From Baylisascaris procyonis (lineage: Eukaryota; Nematoda; Chromadorea; Rhabditida; Ascarididae): DNA of 64,000 nt. Each line of letters begins with the position of its first letter. Position 1 is the first letter of the stretch. Shown here one piece after another: positions 10,543-22,058 of the stretch. A model generated the notes under the pieces. The model had not been told where the DNA came from. It made no database searches and saw nothing but the letters and a program-made list of their open reading frames with translations. A program made the position numbers and the translations under genes. The stretch is from the NCBI GenBank assembly GCA_037389465.1, contig JAZARR010000273.1, forward strand, positions 1 through 64,000, given 5' to 3'.

Positions 10543-12696
10543 TCATCGAAGGGCTTTCTTCGTGATTTGAACCATCCTCTCGTAAATGCCCCCTTGCCAG
10601 GGAGCCCTTTCTGTGATATGTGTCCATCGAATTTCATTTAGGATCTGGTCAGTCGCCCTTTCCGCGAGGAGGAACGTGGAAGCGTTGTCAGACAATATTG
10701 TTCTCGGTTGACCTCTACGAGCTATGAATCGACGTAGGCATAATAAGAAGGCTTGACTTGAACAGTCGGAAACGACTTCGAGATGAACAGCCCGGGACCA
10801 CAGACACGTAAAAAGTGCTATCCAGCGTTTTGTCCCACCCTTTCCATTTTCTTCGACGCTCTTGTTTTTGACATGAATGGGCCCGAAATAGTCAAGTCCG
10901 ACGTCTGCGAAAGGTTTGCCAGGAACGGTGCGAGCAGTTGGTAATGGTGGAAACTTAGGAAGTCGAAACGGTCGTGCACGCCAGCGTCGACAGTCCATGC
11001 AATATCGGTTGATCGTCCTTTGGACAGTTGCCCTCCCCTGAGGGATCCAGAATAGTTGTCTCATTGTATTGAGTGCTTGAGCAGATCCAGCATGAGCGAG
11101 TCGTTTGTGTGTTTCCAAGATCAGCAGACGAGTCACAGTACTATGTTTGGGCAGGAAGATTGGACGGATTGACGCTGCTGGCAGCCTGGAGGTTATTATT
11201 CGTCCTCCACATCTATACACCCCGTCACTGCAGGACATTTCGAAAGAGTTAATTTCAGTTTCACCGATAACCTTTTGCGCGTCGCGAATGAGGCACTGTT
11301 TTGCTTCCTTGAAGTCGGTTGCAGAGAATGGTCCTGTCGCGCTGATTTTCATCCAGCAGGCCGATGAATGAGGTTTACTGATTTTCCGAAGAAATCGGAG
11401 TGTGGTTGCTGTAGTTCTTAGCAGGCGGTTCCAGCTGCTAAATCGATCGGCATTGAAAACGTGCTCAGCTGAATGTTGCCTCTCGAGTACCTCACAGACG
11501 GTGCTATCGACAACTTTTGCACCGCTTGCTGGATTTGGATCAGTTGGTAGTCCAGTCTGATCAGGCCAGTTGTCCGGTGCTTTTGAAATAAAAGAGGGTC
11601 CTTGCCACCACTGTAAGTTGTTAACGAGTTCTTCTGGTTTGAGACCTCGTGTTGCCAGGTCCGCTGGATTCAGATCTCCTGGTACGAAGCGAAATTGAAC
11701 ATTCTTTACGGCTCTGATTTTTTGTATTTGGTTTCGGACAAACCGATCTCGTTCATTGTTGAAGATTACCCAAGATAATGCAATTTGACTGTCGGACCAC
11801 AAATACAGTGGAACGTTTAAATTCATTTGCCTGCTAACGTAATCGATTAGTCGGGAGCCTATAAGAATTCCTAGAAGCTCGAGACGCGCAATTGTCATTC
11901 CTTTGATGGGCGCTAGACGATTCTTTGACATGACAAGAGAAGAACCTTCTGTGGAGGTAGCGAACACTACGGACGCGTATGCCGCTTTAGAAGAGTCGAC
12001 AAAGCAATGAAGAGACTTCGGTTGCCCAATTTGCCGTTTGATGCTAATAGGTTGACTATGCCATCCTTGAATAAGTGTTTTTGCTCGCTGAAACTCAGCT
12101 TTCTTGAGCGTATCGTCCCATCCGTACTCCACGTGCCAGAGCGTTTGGATAAAGACCTTGATCGGCAGCGTTGCTGGTGTCAGATACCCAAGTGGGTTGA
12201 ATACGCTGGCTACCCACGATAGCAACGTTCGCTTTGTCATGTCACCGAACTCGAATTTTTTTAATATAAACGAAATTTTGTCTGTGCGCACGTCCCATGG
12301 GATGTCGAGAATTTTTGCATTTGTCTCGTTTTGACGATCCTCTACTTTCCAACGCTCTCGAAGTGCTGCGGAATTTGAATTTAGCTCTCGTAGATTCATT
12401 CCCGCAAATTGGAACAGTTTCTTGCTTGCATCACATTTCTTTGCAGCCTCGTCAGTAGTTGCTGCTGTGAGCATGATGTTGTCCACGTACATGTTGTGCA
12501 GCAGCTCCTGTGCAACAGCTGAATCGTTGTGTAGTTTGAGGTGATGGCGAATTGTAGTCGCGAGAAGAGAAGGTGAAGCGACCACGCCGAAAGGGATTCT
12601 CGCGAATCGAAATATACGCAGATTGTCCCTCGTCGGTTGGCTATTCAGATTCTTCAGCCACAGGAAGCGAGTAGAGTCGCGATCACTTTCCCTCAA
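10543..12696 (-). pseudogene. BEL/Pao pol: reverse transcriptase, RNase H, integrase (copy 1)
   Basis: A 717-residue frame. Near residues 65-72 the RT active-site strand reads YVDNIML, with Asn in place of the second Asp of YxDD. An RNase H-like domain follows (DSSKAAYAS, RLELLG, WSDSQIAL). The integrase zinc finger has the H-H-C-C pattern (HKRLAHAG ... YCMDCRRW), and the catalytic core shows DYFGPI and LSDNAS with YERM near the third acidic residue. The frame ends in TGA within integrase, after which the same frame continues, so this stop is probably a nonsense change. The upstream RT part (GDLEKAFL, 12,693-12,914) is in another frame. Confidence 0.85.
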
Positions 12697-13345
12697 ACCG
12701 ATCTTAAAAAGGCTTTCTCCAAATCTCCCATGACTACTACTGTCGGAACTCGAAACTGCAGTAAAATACCTGTCAAATCAGGGAGATATATTGGCCCTCG
12801 CAAGATCGCGTCATTCAAACTATAACCATTTTTTCTCATTTTGCTCGATGCGTCGTAAACGAGTCGAATTTTCGTTGTGCTACTCGTTGGTTTCATAACA
12901 GCTTGAATGGGCATTGTGAAGCTCCGACCAGAGTGTTGGCTCCGTTCAGCCGAGCCACCCCGTCCAACACCTCATCGGGACAAGTGTGGTGGACAAGTCC
13001 CGGCAGTCATAGGAGGAACGACGGTGAATCGGCTCGTCAGCATCCGATGGGCAGGAGATGAGCCTAAGCCCTAACCTTCACGCGACCAACCTGCAAGAAG
13101 GAGAGGCCGACCTAAAGACCACGGGAACCAACTGGACCAGAGAGGCATTGGGTCAGAGTAGGCGGAAGCGATATGAAGAGACATGTATTCATAATGAATG
13201 CTGTGTTCATTGAAATAAATAAATAAATAAATAAATTGAATGGGCATATAGTATGTATGCTTCTGTTCGGGCTTGTTCGTAACATCCTCGATGATACCTG
13301 CCTCTAGCTGCTCCTTGAGAAGTTTGTCACATTGCAGGAGCAGAC
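12693..13345 (-). pseudogene. N-terminal reverse transcriptase of BEL copy 1, split by a LINE derivative
   Basis: Reads CDKLLKEQLEAGIIEDV and onward to YYMPIQ, is interrupted at 12,915-13,235, and resumes with IRLVYDASSKM, NDAILRGPIYLPDL and GDLEKAFL, the standard BEL/Pao RT start. Loss of frame before RESDRD separates it from the main pol frame. Confidence 0.75.
12915..13235 (+). mobile_element. short internally deleted RTE derivative (SINE-like)
   Basis: Flanked by the 12-bp direct repeat TTGAATGGGCAT (12,903-12,914 and 13,236-13,247). Its first half matches the 5' untranslated region of the full LINE at 42.3-42.4 kb (CTAAGCCCTAACCTTCACGC and neighbours). Its second half matches the LINE's 3' end (GGAAGCGATATGAAGAGAC), followed by an AAAT tail. 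The coding part is absent, so it must be mobilised in trans. Confidence 0.85.
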
Positions 13346-13461
13346 AAACAGCAACACCACCTATTGAGCAGTCAATCTTGGCCGTTGAAAGAATTCTACT
13401 AGTAAGATTTGACCAATGAAAAAATTTGATTAAATACAATCAGAACTCCGCCCATTGCTAC

Positions 13462-13532
13462 TAATAAGAAAGTCCAATATGTCTGTCGGCCAGTACAGCG
13501 CATTTACGAAGAGAAGTGCTTGCAAATTTCAG
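13462..13532 (-). CDS. possible upstream exon of the SprT gene
   Basis: After a good acceptor (TTTTTTACAG) the frame reads about 23 residues containing LRKCAVLADRHIGLS, reminiscent of the segment before the zinc helix in SprT proteins. The likely donor (TTA|GTAGC) leaves a phase that does not match the exon at 3546, so an exon may be missing or the call wrong. If right, BEL copy 1 and FB1 lie in the intron between. Confidence 0.3.
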
Positions 13533-13899
13533 CTGTAAAAAACCAAACAATTTCCTTGAGATTTACTGCTAACATATGGATAGAAATAGTGAAAAAAGAT
13601 TCCACGATTTCTATTTTTATAATCACCCATCATCGAACTCTTCGAAATTTTTTATGTAACATTTGTTCAACTCGATTCCTTCTAAAGGTAAAGCAACATA
13701 GCGAGTGAGTGAATATACGGCTACTATTGCCTTTCATTCATTTGCTCATGTAACAAGTGAATCATAGCCTTTTATCAGTTCAACTGACCGACTGACCAGA
13801 TCCAAGATTAACTTATTTAAAACCAAATCCTGAATAAATGGTTGGAACTGACCTTAACCTTTTGACGGAGGTCTTTGATGGCAATCCTAGAAGTAGAGT

Positions 13900-15801
13900 T
13901 CATTCTATAAATTCAATAAATTTGAGCATCTCGTTGCGATAGTGATAACTCATAGTGGAGACAATATCATCGCATACGTTATAAAGATGTGTACCCCAAT
14001 GCACAAATTTCAATACCTGTGATTGCAATGTGAAGCAGCTACTGAAATAAGAAAGAATATATTCTCTACACTCTCTTATAAACAATATTGCTCAATTTTT
14101 GAAGTGAAACTCTATAAAGTTGCATCCAATCGTGTACGATAAACTAGTGAAGAACCAAACTAGAAAAGTTTTCGCAGTGAACGAGGTGCATAAGATGGGG
14201 ATAAACCGATTAACTCCTCGAATCGGATCCATATTAACTCCTTTTCGAATCGGATCGGATCTGATCTTTCATATTTCTTTTTATCTAGGATAATCTTTCA
14301 CTGCAGTTTATTTAGTCGTCCACCGTTTTAACAACTTTGTTTCAATTGTCATAATAAGTAACGAATGCTCCATGCCTTATTATTAAGGTCTAGCAAATTC
14401 GCTTCACAAAATTGCAATATGATGACGTCATATTCGTGTACATACATATATGTATATCTATCTCATATCAGCTTGAAAAGCGTTGAAACCGGAATTAAGA
14501 AATCAGTTGGCTGTAACGTACATTAAATGTGGTCGCATATATCATCTTTCACAATGATCTATGCAATTTGAGATGAGCTACAAATATTTAAATGTGCTGA
14601 AGATTTGTGTACATTTTACAGCAAGATGCAATTTGTGCAATAAGCTGCCCCCTAAGAGCCCAAATGGTTCCTTTCTGATATTTAAAGGCAGCGCGAAATC
14701 AAGAAAGGAAAACAAGAGAATGAAACTACAATTAAAAAGACTCTGTAATAATTAACGTTCGTTGTGAAATTTCGGGCAATTAAGAACTGAAAACTCATCA
14801 ATAACTGCATAAAACTTAGCACTATTTGTACTTTTCAAAAATGTATTTATTGCAAACAGTTCTAAAGGGAACAATACTCCTCGCAAATTTACTTTGCAGA
14901 ACTCATTGCAGCAAAAAATAAAACGATGATGGGCTCACCCTTGGAGAACATTCCTGAAAAGTTCGTCTATACTCAGTTTTGAGTCACTAATATAATCATC
15001 CATCTCGGCGATACGTCTCAACTCATCATCAAGCAAATCTTCAAAAATCTCTCCTCATCGTTAGCTGACCATTGTTCAGCATCGACAATGTGCAATGATC
15101 TCTCTATTACATTTTCAGCTGCAAATTAAATTTCTGAAATATTCGTATTCGGATCGAGAGTATGAGGAAGAATCCAATGAAAAGAATAATATTACGTCTG
15201 AATGTACCATATAAAATAAACAATCAGTTTATTCGTAATCATGTCCCATTAAAAATTACAAGCTTATATGAGCCTAACTGTGACTACGGTCGTGTTTAAT
15301 CCAGACTGTTTAAGCTAAACGATGTTGGCCATGGTCACATCCGCTTTCTTAAGTGAAAACTCCCAGGCGATAAAGGAACAAGCGGAGAAGCCAGCAGATT
15401 CCATCTGGAAATTTTTGAAATCCTTTTGACGAAAACGACCTTTTTTCGATAAAAGATGAGGGGGGATGCAGTGAGGGCAGAAAATTTCATATGTAGAGGC
15501 GGCCATCGAAGACTGCACAGCTTCAGAATACGGCGAAAGGAAAAGAGCGAAATCAAATAGGCAGTAAACATATTCATCAAAACCTTCCGAAAAACTTCAG
15601 CTCTCCGATAACAGAAAAAGAACAGTGAAAACGAACACGTTGTAAGTTCGATCGATTTCTGCTCGAAAGGTTTCGACAGTATCCAAATATCTTCCAAATC
15701 ATTGGTAAACAAAGCAACAATCCTGAACGCCATCCATTGATATGCCGCTTCATATGCACGGAATGCACAGACATTTACCTGCAAATGTGGACATTAGTAC
15801 T
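13900..15801 (-). CDS. small three-exon gene, unknown function
   Basis: Exons 15,779-15,801 (ATG at 15,792-15,794), 14,939-15,118 and 13,900-14,041 (stop TGA 13,900-13,902). Acceptors are TTTTTGCAG, ATTTGCAG and TTATTTCAG; donors GCAG|GTAAAT and AAGG|GTGAGC. Phases agree at both joins. The protein would be about 112 residues: MSTFA, then an acidic helical stretch (EIFEDLLDDELRRIAEMDD), then LQSQVLKFVHWGTHLYNVCDDI and a C-terminus FIEFIE. One base is missing near 15,050-15,056, where GATGAGGA must shift frame to enter the acidic stretch; restoring one base makes the coding length exactly a multiple of three. No family recognised and no membrane segment seen. The first exon begins right after an acceptor, as in trans-spliced or 5'-UTR-spliced genes. 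Confidence 0.5.
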
Positions 15802-16199
15802 CTGCAAAAATTCCATTCAAATTTAAGAGAACAACACGAGTAAACAAAAACAACGAGAATAACCTGTCAATGCGTCGTTCGCGTAACAAACCTATGCTCG
15901 TTCTAGAGTGCAAACTTACTAGCAAATTCAGAAGTGACATAGAGACTGCATTTGTGCTGTCCACGTTCACATGTGAACTGACTTTAGGATATTTGGCGTT
16001 GCATGCTTGATGACGCGATACGATTAAAGAAAATGTTCGAAGCTCGAAGTGTCCTTAGCAAGGAAACGAAAGACCGACATTGGAGACCGATCCACTTCTT
16101 TCACTTTCCGATTCCATCTCTCCTCCACTTAATAATGTTCATATATTTGAAATATACATAAGAGTGAATAAACTAACAGTACTGCCAACTGGATATTTC

Positions 16200-16745
16200 G
16201 TTGCGATGTTTCCTTCACAATTTGAAACATTTCTGCAAATTCCATAAACAGCCTGCCCCTTCTAAATCCCGTCAATTATTTCGATTCCTACATAATTCCA
16301 CTTTATCGCTGCGTTTACAACACAACCACGAGCAGCTAATTCAACGCTGTGATCATACCTGCAAATCCATACCAATACTCCCAGATTGTCCAAACATGCT
16401 TTATCGGGAAAATTTCAATTTGCCCTTCCTCCTATTCGACATGCGCTTCAGTTCCGCTTGACACAAGATGCTGCAGCACGAAATGTTCTGCATAATTTCC
16501 AGCTTTACTTTATACGAGTCTGGAATGTGTTCCCCACCGATATCCTTAATGCATCCATTCCTACAGCTTTCAAGCTGGGGCTGAGTTGTTTCGATCTACA
16601 CACTCTACTGCTCCTCTAACGTATTAAATGTCTATTCGCCTAAATTATGACTTGGCGGAAGTTTTGTATCTCATCGCTCTTCATACTTACACACTTGTGT
16701 ATGCCTTCTCACCTAGAGATGTTGAAATAAATGAATAAATAAATG
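16200..16745 (+). mobile_element. 3' end of an old non-LTR element, CR1/Jockey-like
   Basis: Frames at 16,201-16,619 read RNVLHNFQLYFIRVWNVFPTDIL and FKLGLSCF near the end, the usual close of LINE reverse transcriptase ORFs (R...WN.LP....F...L). A 3' region ending in GAAATAAATGAATAAATAAATG follows. It is strongly 5'-truncated, degenerate, and unlike the RTE copies elsewhere in the window. Confidence 0.55.
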
Positions 16746-17310
16746 ACTGGAAAAGCATTTAAAAACAGATAGCAGGGGACCTTAAAGTGGTTTCTTTGAG
16801 CAGTCCAAAACTTTAGCTGATTCGATCGAGTATAAAATAAAAATCGAAAATTTGAGCTAATTTGATCGGATATCCGCCAAAACATCGAATATATAAACCT
16901 TTATTCCAAATGGTTCATCAAAATTACCTCCTCTTTGCAATACTGTACGATGCGTAGGTGAAATAACACAAGGAATTGTTGTATCTGTGTCCCAGTTTGC
17001 TTTGTCGGCTGCGACGACGATAGGTAGGTCGGGTGGTAGGCAGAGCTAGTATAAGCACTTTATTGGGAAAATGTAAACAGGCTTCCAGATGAAGCAGAGG
17101 AGGAGCAAGGCTGAGACGATAGAGATGAACACTGACGGGAGAGCGTGACGTACACCAGAAGAGGACTGCATCTGACGGGCTGAGAGCCGCCTTTTATAGG
17201 CCTCAGGTACCGTCAAAGGCACAAAGACAGACAACGGCATTATGTACGGCCACTCAACAAGTGCATGTGAAACTGTGATGATTCGCCAATTAAAAAGTGC
17301 AAAGCGATTA

Positions 17311-19881
17311 CTACACTGTTTCATCACAATGGGATATCCTGGGTTGGCTCTTCTGTGCCATACCCAACAGGAATTTTAAAAGGCATTCGACAGTGCAACT
17401 CTCTCTGAAGTCACCATTCGAGCTTTGATTAAAGATTTCACCAAGACCATTAGCAGGTGTTTCACTAAAAACAAAAGTGAAACAATAGCCATTGAACAAA
17501 ACACTCCAGTAAGTAAACAATCTACTCTATTATCAAAATGCAACGAAAGCATCATTTATTAGAGAAAATCCGATAGGTAACTATAAAATTATAACGATAC
17601 CTTTATGAATTGATCATATTCAAGAGGTGAGAGGGATGACAACAAAGTTGCCTATAATTTCTCATTAAATAATACTTTCCACACATGAAAAGTCGAAAAT
17701 TGTTACCGATTCTGAAGGCTGTATGGGAATATCAATGGCTTTAACGCTAAGAACAGGAAGTGGAGACAGTACAAGAGTCCTTGAATTAAGCTTAACTAGT
17801 GAATTTAAAGGCAACACTTTCTATCATAGCAATCACTCTAATAGAAATTCTATAAAAACTCTACCTAATCGTTCGCATGCGCATAGCGCCCAACCTGACA
17901 GTCAGTAGAGATAAAAAGGAAGAATGAAGATGGCAGTAAAAATAAAACACCTCGTTCCATTCGTGTACCGTGGTAAGGCATCAAGCTCCCAAGCGGATAC
18001 GACCATACTGCCAGATGCATGCAATTCCACATGTCCATTCATCATATCAAAACGATAAAAGTTAGGATGTTTCTTCACAAAAATATACCATTCTTCGATA
18101 TTGTTGCCAATTTCACATTGAGCAATCTGAAAGCATCAATGATGATATACAAACTAAAGTTGATATTTGCAGCATTAGCCAAGAAGATAGTTTATTTCTG
18201 ACTGAAAATAATATTCACTCTTGTTTATTAATGATGCTCACTAGAAAATATTTACGCTCTTCCCACACGGTCGATTAACCACTAATATCTCTTAATGCTC
18301 AATTCATTTTACATCATTTTGCACCGTCAACACACTTAAATATTTAGGAAGAAAAAGAAGTAAAGAAAGACGAAGGAAGAATCAAAGAATTAATAAACAC
18401 TTCAAAATAATTATTCGCCTATGTGCGTTTTTCGCCGATAATCGGTTATTGCGTAAACTTGCTGAAAGATACATATTTGGTGATGAAAGGAGGTAAAAAA
18501 TAAGTTGAGATTAATGAATATCACCGATTTTGACAGTCTAAGAAATGCGATTGCATATCAATGCTGCAGTAGGGAACATAAAAGAATTTCCGCAATATCA
18601 GGCAACATTTTTATTTCTATAAAAAATGTATATAAATACGAGAAAAACATGAACAGAAAAAGAAATCACAGATCATCTCATGAGAAGAAAACAATAAACA
18701 TTACAGTGCTGTCAATTTGCACCTACAATATCAGAAATTTATCGTTTTTTGAGTATTACTTCTTCGAGTATCTTCGAGTATTCCCCATCTTCGAGTATTA
18801 CTTCCCCATCAGTATTCCCATCTTTGAGTATAGTATACCCCATCTTCGAGCATTACTTCAACTGACACCTATCTCAGGTAAAGCAGTTAAACTGTAACAT
18901 AAACAAAATTGTGTACCAATTGACATTGCGAGATAATACGACCGGCAGTCACGAGTGTACGTTCTTGTGGTGCAATATTCATTAGAGGTTCGATGGCATA
19001 GGCGAATGCTTCACGATGATCGGTCGAATGATTGCAAACACTATTAAAACTTAGTTTGAATATATTCGAGCGTTTGCCAATAAAATCTACCATTTCGGAT
19101 TGTATGTTGAAAGTTATCTGAAATCTTTACTTTCAATTTTATGATGAAGAAAATTGTTATCAGTGATATAATTATTATTAGTGCTTTAAACGTAATTAAT
19201 CTGTGAAGAATCCTACCATCAAAGCGCTCCTCATTAGATTCCACTGTTGCTCAAATGTCTTGTAATAAGGATTTATTGAATACAATTTTTTGCTTTGTAA
19301 CATTCAAGTTCATTCGCGTAATGAAAGTTTTGTAATTAAAATTATACAATGAAATAATACAATTTATGATCTAGTACAACTAACAAATGTACTACAGAAA
19401 GGAACCCTGCGTTTAATTGTCGGCTAATCTGTAACATATGGTACGGTTGGTGAATGAATTGATGTGAAGCATCATTGAATGGAATGTGAAGCGAAAAAGG
19501 CATCGCTTTATGTTATGAGTATGGAAACTAACATAAATTAATGCATAAATCATCAATTCATTACTGGTGCCAACTATATATCACCTTGGATTATAATAAT
19601 TAAATAAAGACTTTAGAAAAGATAATCTAAGTAAATCATAGTGCTAACCTCACGAGCAGCAACGTATAGTGAGTGCATTGACATTGAGACGACCGTATTC
19701 AGCCAATATTTCATCGAGTACGGTTACTTGTTGTCTTTCCTTCGCGATTTCTTCATGAGAAAATTGTGGATGATCTTGTAGACAATGTGTGTTCATGATA
19801 ATTGCGCACTGAACTAGGTGCAGATATGGATCAAACGAGTTGCTTGGATATAAACTTTGTATTCCACTTACGTGGATAGCC
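17311..19881 (-). CDS. multi-exon gene of unknown function (partial)
   Basis: Four exons fit: 19,654-19,881, 18,917-19,040, 17,969-18,126 and 17,311-17,464. Donors are CTC|GTGAGG, TTG|GTACAC and CG|GTACAC; acceptors include TTTCAG and TTTTTAG. Phases agree at all three joins. The product includes SFDPYLHLVQCAIIM, VLDEILAEYGRLNVNAL, EAFAYAIEPLMNIAPQ and then EEWYIFVKKHPNFYRFD with NGHVELH. The last stretch has the look of a small winged-helix-like module as in Egalitarian-type proteins, but this is only a resemblance and no function is claimed. The 3' end is uncertain, because another frame of the last exon stops at 17,376. The 5' end is not found; 20,720-20,882 may belong to it. Confidence 0.5.
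18735..18860 (+). repeat. degenerate short tandem repeat
   Basis: Several imperfect copies of CTTCGAGTATTAC and CCCCATCTTCGAGTATT in about 125 bp. No function apparent. Confidence 0.6.
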
Positions 19882-20719
19882 TATTTCACGTTCTTGCAAC
19901 AGGTATGCGAAATGATACATTCACATTTTTGATCAATCATATGGTTGGGATGAATCTCCTGATACGAGCAAAGATGGAGAGAAGAGGAAGGAGAGGAAGG
20001 GGAGGACCGGTTTCACAAGGGGACCCCTTTTCCTCAGCAAATTTTTTACATACGGGAAAATTTTTGGAATTTCAATGATTTCTTTTTGAAAGGTTTCCTT
20101 GTTTCAGTGAAGAAATAGCCCATATATGAAGTTGTTCGAAGTTATATTCACCCTTGTTGACGGCCGAAAAGTTTCCTACACCAAACTGTCCACACTTTAT
20201 CTCTTCCATTTCCACAGTTACTGTTGAAAAATGTTGAAAAATTTAAGAGACACTGAAAATCTTTGGCGAGATTGGAAAAACGAAGAAAATTTTTGATAGA
20301 AAAAACAAAAAAAGGAGAAAAAAATCTTTGCGATGATGGTATTTAGGCGAATAAACAAAACGGCCAAGTTATAGCATTCGCAAAGGAATCTTCCAAAAAC
20401 ACGGTGAAATTCCAAAATTCGCTTATTTGCACCTTTTAACACGCTAGTCTCAAGATGAAAAATCCGTCAATGCAAAGCTCTTGTCTCGTGTACTGTCGCA
20501 TCGACATCTGAACGGAAAATATCTTCATCGAATCTGATTCTATCACCATAATACTCACTTCTAGGAATTATGGTGTGAAATAGAACGCTAGCTTACTCAA
20601 TGAAATATCGTTGTCTCGAAAGGTGTTAGATTTGTTTCCCATTATCTAAGTGAATAAACCCTCTTTTTAACGCCGTAGCGTTTTGCCTTCAAAAGTTTTC
20701 ATTGATATTCTACAGGTAC

Positions 20720-20882
20720 ATGGTTTCTGCTTGGAATTTGAATGTGCTTTAAATGTTCATCTGGTGTTTCGCGCTTTCCAAAGATGGTTTTCCGTGTGTT
20801 CTGGAAGGGGAAAGCACTTTCTTCGATGCCTTTCCACGCGTTATTGCTTATTCGTGTTTGTATGGCCCGCTGTGGCAGCATC
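20720..20882 (-). CDS. candidate coding exon, unassigned
   Basis: Between an acceptor CCCACACAG and a donor CAT|GTACC the minus strand stays open with MLPQRAIQTRISNN and PDEHLKHIQIPSRNH. Composition looks coding, but a plus-strand frame overlaps it and I recognise no family. It could be an upstream exon of the 17.3-19.9 kb gene. Confidence 0.25.
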
Positions 20883-22058
20883 CTGTGTGGGTGTGAGCAC
20901 AAGTCAGTCAGTCCGTCTATCCGGTAGTTTACTTCCCCAACCAAACAGAACTAGAGTTCTCGAACTTTATGGGAATAGGGTACGTCAGAGGTTACCTGCA
21001 ATATCGACTATCAAGTCAATCCGTCATCTTCTACAGGTAATTAAAGGTGCTAAAGATCAGCATTTGTATTGCAAGCGGTTCGATTGAATAGTACACTAAG
21101 TGGAAGGTTTGTGTGTTAGTTGAATCAACTGAAATACGAGAGGCAAGCATATATTCAGTATATTTAATCATTCATTTCTAATTGATAAAAACATGTGATA
21201 TGCTAATGCAAACAGATTCAATCCAGTTTATTATTGTCGTAATGTTTATTTTGCAAACAAATAAACATATAAAAGTTTCATCGGAAACAAATATGTTTCA
21301 AAAACAACAAATAAAGAAGAAGATAAAAAGTGCAAAATGCGGTTTTCCATTCTGAAAACGTCCTCACTTTGTGCATTTTACATAATTTGCAAATGAGCAC
21401 AATTTCCGATGTAGGTACCCGGCGAAGCTGCAAGAAGGATGAAAACGAAATTCTCAATATAATCTATTCCATCCATTGATGCCCGAATAAAATTTCGATG
21501 ATTCAAAGGATAGAAAAGGCAGAGGGCAATTTTGGAGGCAGCTATTCTTTGCTTCTCGATAGCCAACCTCTAGAATTTAGAGAGATACTTTACTTGTGCG
21601 GTAAATTTCGTGATCATCTGTGCTGAATATTATGCAGTGGCTGTTCAGATGCCTTCTCAATTAATTTTCCCGGGCAAGGAAAGTTTGAAATGCAAATTTG
21701 AAGTGCTTTCAAAAAAGCGAATCTCCTCCTCTTTCTCTCATGGATTATAGTTAACTTCTTTAGTCTCTTGGCAACTGCATCGCTTCATATGAGCTTCATG
21801 CAACTTCACCTCTGCTAAATGAGTGTGTTTCATATTCCACTCATATCTATAAACGAGGCAGCGTGAAGGATACCATCAAAATAGACCCTACGAGTGCAAT
21901 TTTTTATTGTGATGCAATAATGCAAGTGCGTTATTTATTCGCCTAATGTTCAAGTCAGAATTCAAAGCGAACTGGACAAAGTGCGAATTTCTGCAAAAGT
22001 TAGGACCTTTAATGGTATTTGAGTTGCGGCTAGTACCCGGTTGGAATCTGACCGCCGT

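Larger units (their letters stand above)
3559..13345 (-). mobile_element. BEL/Pao LTR retrotransposon copy 1, 5'-truncated, split by two insertions
   Basis: Read on the minus strand from about 13,345 this holds the N-terminal part of reverse transcriptase, palm and RNase H, integrase, an envelope-like region and a 3' LTR (8063 down to 7773, finishing at 3559). Gag, protease and the 5' LTR are missing. The element is broken by frame breaks (near 12,700, in the envelope part near 9.4 kb), an in-frame TGA at 10,543-10,545 in integrase, a 0.3-kb LINE derivative at 12,915-13,235 and the foldback element at 3,570-7,772 inside the LTR. Its LTR and envelope tail are clearly related to BEL copy 2 at 37.6-44.9 kb. 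Its outer end lies 12 bp before the acceptor of the SprT exon, so it sits in that gene's intron. The 5' truncation point near 13.35 kb is judged only from where similarity to pol stops. Confidence 0.88.

Noticed and set aside
15335..15784. 149-residue minus-strand frame
   Set aside because: Contains no motif, crosses the donor of the proposed 23-base exon, and the AT-rich hydrophobic composition looks like intron.
20683..21087. 134-residue plus-strand frame with VLELYGNRVRQRLP, considered as an LYR-type protein
   Set aside because: Only a few residues fit, and a minus-strand candidate exon overlaps the same place.
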